From assembly GCA_020632875.1 (NCBI GenBank), contig JACKET010000017.1:80716-144715 (forward strand): DNA of 64,000 bases, given 5' to 3'. The notes under the pieces are model-generated. The model was not told where the DNA came from and did no database searches. It saw only the letters and a list, made by a program, of their open reading frames with translations. Positions 36,896-44,499 of this stretch are shown here, in pieces (position 1 is the stretch's first letter; each line of letters opens with the position of its first letter). The position numbers were made by a program, and so were the translations under genes. This DNA comes from Alphaproteobacteria bacterium (GTDB lineage: Bacteria > Myxococcota_A > UBA796 > GCA-2862545).

Positions 36896-38901
36896 TCGCG
36901 CTGCTCACGTGGTTGTGGGTGGCGTCGAGCTCGGCCGCCCGTCCGGGCACCGAGTTCGTCATCGTCCTCGACAACAGCTGCTCGATGATCGAGAACCACA
37001 CGATCAAGGGGCACGAGCACCCGGCAGCCGACCCCGATCGACGCTCCGTGCTTGGCGCCCTGCTCGTCGAGGGCCTCACCACCGGCACCGACGACGAGCT
37101 CACGGTCATCGCGTTCCCACGCGCCAACCGCCCCGGCAGCCGCGAGCTGACGAGCCGCGAGCAGATCGAGCGCATCGGGCCGTCGTTCGGGACGTACTAC
37201 CAGGCGCCCCTCACCAAGGCGCGCGAGATCCTCGAAGGCAGCGAGCGCAACGAGCGCATGCTGCTGTTCCTGTCGGACGGCGCACCGAACGACTACGAAG
37301 ACCCGATGGTCGGGCGACGCGTGCTCGGCCTGCCCGACGTGGCGTTCGACACGCTCGTCCTCGCGCTGCTCGCCGAAGACGACCCGACCGCCGAGGGCTT
37401 CATGAAGCCACTCGCGCGGCACCCCGAAGACTACGTGCGCGTGACCGACGGCGCGGCGCTCGTGAGCCACTTCACGGCCGGATACGCCCGTGCGCTCGGG
37501 TCGAAAGCCGTGTCGGGCACGCTGCAGCCCGGCGGCGAGCACACGGTCGAGGTCGGCCGCTACGTCACCGAGGTGCTGGCGGTCACCACGTCGGTCGACC
37601 CCACGGGGCCGTACAAGGCCGAGCTCTCGGGGCCCTCCGGGAAGATCCGCGCCCGGGCCGAAGGCGACAACGGCTGCAACTTCAAGACGATGCGCAACCC
37701 GACGTACTGCGACCCACCGCGGATGCACTACGCCGTCTGGCGCGCTCCCCACGACCCCGAGCAGACCGACTGGTGGACGCTTCGCCTCGCCGAGGGCTCG
37801 GGCGGCGAGGTCGCATGGGGCTTCATCCTCCGGTACGACCTCACCGCCGAGGCCCTGCTGCCCGAGAAGGCCAAGGTGGGCGTGGCGACGCCGGTGCGCG
37901 GGCGGCTGGTGGTCGACGGCAAGCCCTTCGACGACGCGCAGTTCTTCGCGAGCGACGGGTTCGAGGCCGAGGCCCGCATCGGCGACCAGACGATCCCCAT
38001 GACCCACGTGGGCGACGGGGTGTTCGAGGGCTCCTGGACGCCGGACTCCGACGAGCCCGCATCCGCCGAGATCCGCTTCCGCAACGCCTGGATGGAGAAG
38101 CGGGCGCGCGGCACGATCCAGACCGAGCGCCCGCCCGAGCTCGAGCTGTCGGCCGACCGCGGGGTGCTGGACTTCGGCCAGTGGCGGGGCGAGCGTCGCG
38201 CCACCGAGCGATGCGTCCCGTTCCGCCCGATCCCGAGCCACGCCATCGTCGCGCAGAAGACCGCCTTCACCTTCCCCGGCGTGCCCGACGACATCGCGAT
38301 CAGCGTGTCCGAGACGCCCAACGGGTACGAGGCTTGCGCGCGCGCCCGGGGCTGCTGCGGCGACCTCGTCGCACCCGAAGGGGCGTCGCTCCGCATCGAG
38401 GCCGTCGACGCCGAGGGCAGCCGCGCCGTCCACTCCATCCCGATCCGCTACCAGGTCGATCGCACGGGGTTCCTGCGCTGCTGGTGGCCCTGGCTGCTCG
38501 CGCTCCTCGTCCTGCTTTTCCTGATCTGGTTCCTGTACGGCTGGATCCGTCCGCACGACTTCGACGAAGACCTCACCATCAAGGTCGCCGGCAGCGAGCG
38601 ACAGCTCTCGCGGGCCGCGAGCCTCGTGCTGCGCGAGCAGCCGAAGGGCCGGCGCGGCTTCTACCGCAACGCGCGCATGTCGCTCACGGCGACGGGCGAC
38701 TTCGTCGCGAACCCCCGCAACGCGGCCGTGTGGATCGAGGCCACCGGGGCCGGCGACACGCGCATCCACCTGCGCGGCCCGCTCGAGATCAAGGACACCC
38801 GCACGAAGAAGTGGGTCCGCGTCGAGCCCGAAGCGGCGGCGGACGGAGTGCGCACCAACGTGCTCTATCGACTGGGCGACATCTACTTCCGCTTTCAATA
38901 G
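36892..38901 (+). CDS. secreted/membrane vWA-domain protein
   Basis: 669 residues from a GTG at 36892 (GTGA overlap with the phosphatase). Signal-like N-terminus VIALLTWLWVASSSAA, then vWA with MIDAS DNSCSM (DxSxS at 27-31) and FLSDGAPND. Beta-rich segments (~220-520) follow. A single helix (~528-548, FLRCWWPWLLALLVLLFLIW) crosses the membrane and a ~110-residue C-terminal domain should be cytoplasmic. In the FtsZ-like family systems described by Makarova and Koonin, a vWA protein accompanies the tubulin-like gene, and that gene follows here. A role as a metal-dependent scaffold or adhesion-type subunit is inferred. Confidence 0.82.
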   Translation: MIALLTWLWVASSSAARPGTEFVIVLDNSCSMIENHTIKGHEHPAADPDRRSVLGALLVEGLTTGTDDELTVIAFPRANRPGSRELTSREQIERIGPSFGTYYQAPLTKAREILEGSERNERMLLFLSDGAPNDYEDPMVGRRVLGLPDVAFDTLVLALLAEDDPTAEGFMKPLARHPEDYVRVTDGAALVSHFTAGYARALGSKAVSGTLQPGGEHTVEVGRYVTEVLAVTTSVDPTGPYKAELSGPSGKIRARAEGDNGCNFKTMRNPTYCDPPRMHYAVWRAPHDPEQTDWWTLRLAEGSGGEVAWGFILRYDLTAEALLPEKAKVGVATPVRGRLVVDGKPFDDAQFFASDGFEAEARIGDQTIPMTHVGDGVFEGSWTPDSDEPASAEIRFRNAWMEKRARGTIQTERPPELELSADRGVLDFGQWRGERRATERCVPFRPIPSHAIVAQKTAFTFPGVPDDIAISVSETPNGYEACARARGCCGDLVAPEGASLRIEAVDAEGSRAVHSIPIRYQVDRTGFLRCWWPWLLALLVLLFLIWFLYGWIRPHDFDEDLTIKVAGSERQLSRAASLVLREQPKGRRGFYRNARMSLTATGDFVANPRNAAVWIEATGAGDTRIHLRGPLEIKDTRTKKWVRVEPEAAADGVRTNVLYRLGDIYFRFQ

Positions 38902-38927
38902 GCTGTCCGCCACACTGGAGGAACCGC

Positions 38928-41900
38928 ATGGGTCTGCTCGCTGGCGAGAAGTTCTCTCCCACCCTGTTCGTCGGGCTCGGTGGCGCGGGGAGTCGCGTCG
39001 TGAACCTGCTCGCGGGCAAGCTCAAGCGGCACCCGCACTGGAACCGGCTCAAGGAGCTGACCCATTTCTGCGTGATCGACACGAACAAGGACGACCTCTA
39101 CAAGAACCTCGAGATCAAGCCCGACGCGCGGTTCCTGGTCTCGGCGTTCGACCGGCGTTCCTATGTGAAGCGGAAGCGCGGTGAGCTCGAGCTCCCCGAA
39201 GACCGCAACCTCACGCAATGGGTGCACCCCGACTACGACTTCCGCGCCACCCAGGGCGCCGGCGCGGGCCAGATCCGCGTCGAGTCGCGGCTGGGGCTCT
39301 ACTACAACCTCGAAGACGACCGAGCGGGCATCCGCCGCAAGATCACCGCGATGCTCGACCTCGCGACGCGCCGCGAGAACCCGTGGCGCGACAACGAGCA
39401 CCGCGTCGTGAACATCTGCCTCTACGCGTCGGTCGCGGGCGGAACGGGCTCCGGCGGGTTCCTGCCGATGGCGTACCTGCTCAAGGACCTCGTTCGCGAC
39501 CACGGCTGGGGCCGGCCGAACCTCGTGTCGACCCTCTCGTTGCCGTCGACGTTCCTCGACCGCGTCGAGCGCCAGCTGCACGACGACATCCGCGCCAACG
39601 GGTACGCCGCGCTCAAGGAGCTCGAGTTCCTCACGAAGCTCGGGTACCACGGGCACCCCGACCACCTCGCGTTCCACTACGACCCCGACGCGAACAGCGA
39701 CGCGCGACGCACCATCGACGAGCGGCCGTTCTCGCTCACCTACATCGTCGACAAGCCCGCCGAGATCAGCCTCGAGCGCTACGAGCACGCCGTCGCCGAC
39801 GCGGCGTTCCTGCAGATCTTCAGCCCGCTGCTGGGCGCCCAGGCCGGCGAGTACGACAACTACGACAAGCACCAGAAGTCGCTCGCGCTCGACCACTTCG
39901 CGGTCCACTACGGCTGCTACGGCACCTCGCTGCTCCAGCTCCCCCGCAACGACCTCCTGCGCTACGCCGCGCTCCGCTACACGGCACGCGCGATGGAGGG
40001 GCACCTCGTCTTCGGCGCCGACCACCCCGACTTCCGCGTGCCCTGGGGCGAGCCGCGCTTCGAGCGCCTCGACCAGGCCGAGAAGGACCGCATCGCGGAC
40101 GAGAAGTTCCTCGGCTGGGTCGCCTGGCAGTCCGGGCAGGAGGAGGCCGCCGACGAGAAGGGCGTGTTCACTGCCGTGCACGCGCAGCTCGACCGCCACG
40201 GGCGCGCCTGGGCCGACCACTTCCAGGAGCGGATGCAGTCGATCTTCGACCGTCTCGACGAGCTCATCGACATCGCGCCGGTCAACCAGGGCGACATCAC
40301 CACGGGCAACCCGACGCTCACGCGGCAGCTCGAGGGCCTCCGCCGCGACACCGCCACCTCGCGCAGCAAGGTCATGGGCGAGTTCCTGCAGGCCTCCATC
40401 ACCGAGCTCCGCACCGACCGGTTCTTCGGGAAGCTGTTCGCCGACCTCGAGCTGAACCCGCTCGCGCAGCGCACCTTCCTCATCCACCAGATCCGCCGCG
40501 CGTTCCTCTCGCCCTTCCACGACCCCGAAGAGGGCGCGTGGCTGACCGAAGAGGGCGGCAACCCCTCCGACCTCGACAGCGACGGCGTCGTGCGCGAGGT
40601 CAAGGAGTCCGAGCAGCGGCTCCAGGCCACCGCCGAGCAGGGCCTCATCGGTCGGATGTTCTCGAGCGAGAACAAGGAGTTCAACAAGGCGAAGCGCCGG
40701 GCCGTCCAGCTCTTCGACCGGCTCGCCGCCGACCAGCGCGACTTCCTGAAGCGCACGTTCTGGCGGTCGTTCGAAGGCGAGCTCCGGCTCAACATCGAGG
40801 CGCGCCTGTCGGCCTTCCGCAAGGTCGCCGAGATCGCGAGCGAGCAGGCCCGCGACGCCTCCGAGTCCGCCGAGCGGTTCCGCAAGGACCCGGCGACGCA
40901 GCCCGACTCCGACGTGGCCCGCTTCTACCTCGACACCGAGGTCATGCGGAACGATCGGGCCGCCGATCGCCTCTGGGACCGCCTCTACGCCCACCTCCTC
41001 GACCGCTCCGGCAACTTCGACGACAAGCGGATCTTCGAGATCGTCACGTCGGCCTTCGCCCCCCAGCGCGACGACGACACCGGGCGGATCCGCCCGCGGG
41101 ACGCGACCGAGATCGTCGCCGCGGTCCGCTCGTCGCTCACCCAGGAGGGTCTCGAGGTCTTCACCGCGGCGCTCGCCGACCTCGATCTCCAGCGCGCCCT
41201 CGAGCTCGAGGCCCGCTACACCGCGCTCGAAGAGGGCGGCGGCCGCGTCATCGGGCTCCCGCGGAAGGAGATGGAGGAGGCGCTCGCGAAGGTCTCGGCC
41301 GACGAGATCAAGCGCCGCGTGCTCGACAAGCTCCAGCGCGTGTCGGACGAGTGCGTGACCCTCGCCCACCTCGACAAGGCGCGGATCGGCGTCGACGACA
41401 CCGTCGTGCCGGCGCGAATCTTCTACGCCGGCGTCGCACCCCGCTACGACACCGACGAGCCCACGAGCCTCGGGCGGATGCTGAAGGAGGTCGCGCCCGG
41501 CGTCGACTTCGTCGAGGGCTGGAACGAGCCCGACTCCATCGTGCTGTACCGCGCGATGCTCGGCATCCCGCTGTACTTCTTCAAGCGCGTGACCGACGAG
41601 CTGTTCACGGCCTACAAGAAGGTCGATGCGAAGTCGAACCGCAGCTACCCGCTGCACATCGATGTGAACTTCGAGGCCGGCGCCGTGCCCAACCTCGACC
41701 CGATCGAGCTGAAGGAGGCGCGCGAGCGCGCGACCCGCGAGGCCCAGGCGAAGAAGGTCGCCCACGAGCGGGGCACGCGCCTGCGCGGCTTCACGTTGTG
41801 CGCGCTCTTCGGGACCATCTCGAGGAACGAGGACGGGTACGCCTGGTCGATGAAGGGCTTCGGCAAGCCGCTCGCGAAGCACCGCGGCGACGCGTTCGAG

Positions 41901-42140
41901 GCGTTCTGGCAGCTCGACCCGACCCTGCGCGACGACATGATCCAGACCGCCGAGACCACACTCGTCGGCAAGACCGCCGAGAAGCCTGACCGGGCGCGGT
42001 TCCGCGACGAGCTGACGGCCCACCGTGACGCGCTGAGCGGCCTGTACTACCAGGCCGTCGCCGAAGAGCGCGAAGCCGAGAAGCGCTTCCTGGATGAAGA
42101 GCGGCGCGCGGTCGACGAGCTGATCGCGGGCCTGGCGTAG
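38928..42140 (+). CDS. tubulin-like (Tubulin_2/FtsZ-like) GTPase
   Basis: 1070 residues; GGAGG ribosome site before the ATG at 38928. The N-terminal domain carries the nucleotide loop LFVGLGGAGSRVVNLL (13-27) and the tubulin/FtsZ signature VAGGTGSGGFLPM (~171-181), with IDTNKDDL near 55-63. The remaining ~850 residues are mostly helical, including coiled-coil-like charged stretches around 480-700. Length is far above FtsZ (~380), so it belongs to the large tubulin-like group linked to membrane remodelling. No membrane helix is visible, so anchorage would come from neighbours. The GTPase and polymer calls are inferred from motifs. Confidence 0.88.
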   Translation: MGLLAGEKFSPTLFVGLGGAGSRVVNLLAGKLKRHPHWNRLKELTHFCVIDTNKDDLYKNLEIKPDARFLVSAFDRRSYVKRKRGELELPEDRNLTQWVHPDYDFRATQGAGAGQIRVESRLGLYYNLEDDRAGIRRKITAMLDLATRRENPWRDNEHRVVNICLYASVAGGTGSGGFLPMAYLLKDLVRDHGWGRPNLVSTLSLPSTFLDRVERQLHDDIRANGYAALKELEFLTKLGYHGHPDHLAFHYDPDANSDARRTIDERPFSLTYIVDKPAEISLERYEHAVADAAFLQIFSPLLGAQAGEYDNYDKHQKSLALDHFAVHYGCYGTSLLQLPRNDLLRYAALRYTARAMEGHLVFGADHPDFRVPWGEPRFERLDQAEKDRIADEKFLGWVAWQSGQEEAADEKGVFTAVHAQLDRHGRAWADHFQERMQSIFDRLDELIDIAPVNQGDITTGNPTLTRQLEGLRRDTATSRSKVMGEFLQASITELRTDRFFGKLFADLELNPLAQRTFLIHQIRRAFLSPFHDPEEGAWLTEEGGNPSDLDSDGVVREVKESEQRLQATAEQGLIGRMFSSENKEFNKAKRRAVQLFDRLAADQRDFLKRTFWRSFEGELRLNIEARLSAFRKVAEIASEQARDASESAERFRKDPATQPDSDVARFYLDTEVMRNDRAADRLWDRLYAHLLDRSGNFDDKRIFEIVTSAFAPQRDDDTGRIRPRDATEIVAAVRSSLTQEGLEVFTAALADLDLQRALELEARYTALEEGGGRVIGLPRKEMEEALAKVSADEIKRRVLDKLQRVSDECVTLAHLDKARIGVDDTVVPARIFYAGVAPRYDTDEPTSLGRMLKEVAPGVDFVEGWNEPDSIVLYRAMLGIPLYFFKRVTDELFTAYKKVDAKSNRSYPLHIDVNFEAGAVPNLDPIELKEARERATREAQAKKVAHERGTRLRGFTLCALFGTISRNEDGYAWSMKGFGKPLAKHRGDAFEAFWQLDPTLRDDMIQTAETTLVGKTAEKPDRARFRDELTAHRDALSGLYYQAVAEEREAEKRFLDEERRAVDELIAGLA

Positions 42141-42159
42141 TGCGCGGGGGCCTGGCCGG

Positions 42160-44499
42160 ATGAGCGACACTCCGATCGCGAATCCACTCGTGCTGATCGG
42201 GCTCGGCGCGATGGGCACCCGTGTGGTCGACGACCTCGAGGAGACCGCGAAGGCGCTCTACGCTCCCCGGCCGAGCCCGCACACCGCGCTCACCAGCGCG
42301 TTCGACAAGGCGCAGCGGCTCCGGCGGAAGTTCGCAGACCAGGCCGGCAAGCTCATGGAGGCCGGCGCGGGGCGCGGCACCGGCCGCGTGAATCTCGACG
42401 TCGTCGTGGTGGCGGACGGGCGGGAGGCCGAGCCCGACGAGCTGATCGCGTGCCTCGACACGCTCACCGACGTGCTCGCGGACGACTTCCCCGTCCTCTT
42501 CCCTCCCAGCACGCCGCCAGAGCAGCGCTCGGTGTGGCTCACCGTGCTGCTGGGGACGCCGCCCATGGTCGCGACACCCGAAGGGACGGCCTTCGCGAAG
42601 GTCGTCGCGGGCATCGATGCCTGGGCCGGAACGGCGCGGCATCCGGCCCTCTCGCGGGTCCTGCTGCTCCCGCGGCAGACCACGGCGGGCCGCCTGGACG
42701 AAGACGGGCTCGAAGAGGCCCTGCGCGCCGGAGTGCAGACGCTGTTCCTCTCCGGCAGCCGCGACCACGACGACGTTCGCGCGGCCCTCGCGCACCGGCC
42801 CGACGACCGGCGGTTCGCGTCGCTCGCCGTCGCCACCGCCGAGCTGCCGGTGGCGCGCATCCGCCGCTATGCGCGCTGGAGGCTCGCGCTCACCGGGCTC
42901 GAGGTGCTGCTCGACCTCGCCGAGACCCCCACGACCGACCCGAGCCGCGCGCAGAGCATTCAGCAGCGTCTCGACGGCGCCGCGCTTCTCGAGGACTTCG
43001 GGAAGGGCACGGCCGGCGAGCGCGTGCGCGGCCGCGCGGCACGGCTCTCGGGCGCCGAAGACCACCTGCCGGACCGCTGGCGGGTGCGCATCACCGAGCG
43101 ACCCGTCGACATCCGCACCCGGTACCGCGTGCTGTTCGACGCCATCGCCAAGCCCTGGAACCGGCGCACCGACCCGACGACCGACCCCGATCACGGCGCC
43201 ATGCTCCGCCTCGTCGATCAGGCCGAGGCGGGCGCGCTGCACGAGGCGGACCGCCGGATCACGGCGCTCCTCGACGAAGAGCTCGAGCCGCAGACCGCGC
43301 TCCGCGTGCTTCCCCCGCTCGAGCATGCCCTGAAGCAGGCGATCCACGACCTGAAGGAGGAGCTGGCGGCGGAGGTCGACCCGCTCCCCTCGCCCGAGCC
43401 CCCGCCTCCACCGGACGATCCGGGGCTCAGGGCGCTGGAGCGCGTCATCGACGGGCGCCCGGGCATCTCGCGTACCTGGGGCGTGCTCGCGGCCCTCGCC
43501 GGGTCCAGCGGCGTCACCGTCGTGCTGCTCGTGAGCTGGCTCATGGCGCCCACGCCCACCGGCGCGGCTGCGGCGGCCTCCAGCACGTTGCCGCCCACCA
43601 CGACCGAGGCGTGGGCCGCGGGGTTCCTCGTCGGCTTCCTGGTGGCCGCGGCCTGGCAGCTGCTGGTGCTCTGGATCTGGCGCCACGGCGCCGAGCTCGC
43701 GCTCGAGAAGCGCACCCACGAGCTCGACGAAGCCTGGCGCCGCGGCGGCGCAGGCCAGGAGCGCGAGCAGGCCGAGCGGCTCCTCGCCGTCCGTCGGCGG
43801 CGCACGGCGCGCGACCTCGTCCGCCGCTACGAAGCCGCGCTGGAGCGCCTCGCCGCCCTGCGCGCCGCGATCCGCCAGATGACCGCTTCGGCGAAGGACA
43901 CGCTCGTCGACCTCCGCGTGCGGCTCGGCCAGACGCCCCGCCAGGACGACCTCTCCGGCCTGCTCGGCACCGAATCCGCCCTGCACCGGGCGCTCGTCGA
44001 CCCGTCCGACCTCGCGACCCGGCTCGAGGCCATCGCCGGCCAGCGCGACGCCCAGCGCTGGGCGGGCCAGATCCTGAACGCCACGTGGCCGCGGATGGGC
44101 GGGCTCTCCGAAGACCTGCCGTGCCTCGACCGCGACGCCCTGCTGCGCACCTGCGACGACCAGCTCGGCGTGCTCACCGCGGCGGGCCTGCTCGGTGAAG
44201 AGCGCGAGGGCGTGCAGAGCCGCGCCCACACGTTCCTCGCCGAGGCCGGCGGAGCGCTCGGCTGGGGCATCACCCCGGTCGACGCACACGGCGACCCGGT
44301 GCGCGGCGAAGGTCGCGATCGGCGCCTGCTCATCGCGCCCACCGGCATGCGGGCGGCCGTCCAGGCGAGCCTCGCCGACGCACCCGTGCTGCTCGACCCC
44401 TGCTGGACGGAGGCGCAGGTGCCCTGGCTCTCGATCATCGCGCTGTGGAGCGGCCTGTCCGCCGACGACGTGCTGCGCGGGATGGGGGTGCGCCGATGA
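42160..44499 (+). CDS. membrane protein with degenerate tubulin-like N-terminus
   Basis: 779 residues. The start VLIGLGAMGTRVVDDLEE (11-28) mirrors the nucleotide loop of the preceding tubulin-like protein, but no GGTGSG motif follows, so the fold may be a non-catalytic partner. Two membrane helices lie at ~443-463 and ~486-507, followed by a long charged coiled-coil-like segment (~515-640) and a C-terminal domain. It starts 19 bp after the tubulin-like stop and overlaps the next gene (ATGA). It could tether the filament to the membrane. The tubulin relation of the N-terminus is an inference. Confidence 0.75.
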   Translation: MSDTPIANPLVLIGLGAMGTRVVDDLEETAKALYAPRPSPHTALTSAFDKAQRLRRKFADQAGKLMEAGAGRGTGRVNLDVVVVADGREAEPDELIACLDTLTDVLADDFPVLFPPSTPPEQRSVWLTVLLGTPPMVATPEGTAFAKVVAGIDAWAGTARHPALSRVLLLPRQTTAGRLDEDGLEEALRAGVQTLFLSGSRDHDDVRAALAHRPDDRRFASLAVATAELPVARIRRYARWRLALTGLEVLLDLAETPTTDPSRAQSIQQRLDGAALLEDFGKGTAGERVRGRAARLSGAEDHLPDRWRVRITERPVDIRTRYRVLFDAIAKPWNRRTDPTTDPDHGAMLRLVDQAEAGALHEADRRITALLDEELEPQTALRVLPPLEHALKQAIHDLKEELAAEVDPLPSPEPPPPPDDPGLRALERVIDGRPGISRTWGVLAALAGSSGVTVVLLVSWLMAPTPTGAAAAASSTLPPTTTEAWAAGFLVGFLVAAAWQLLVLWIWRHGAELALEKRTHELDEAWRRGGAGQEREQAERLLAVRRRRTARDLVRRYEAALERLAALRAAIRQMTASAKDTLVDLRVRLGQTPRQDDLSGLLGTESALHRALVDPSDLATRLEAIAGQRDAQRWAGQILNATWPRMGGLSEDLPCLDRDALLRTCDDQLGVLTAAGLLGEEREGVQSRAHTFLAEAGGALGWGITPVDAHGDPVRGEGRDRRLLIAPTGMRAAVQASLADAPVLLDPCWTEAQVPWLSIIALWSGLSADDVLRGMGVRR

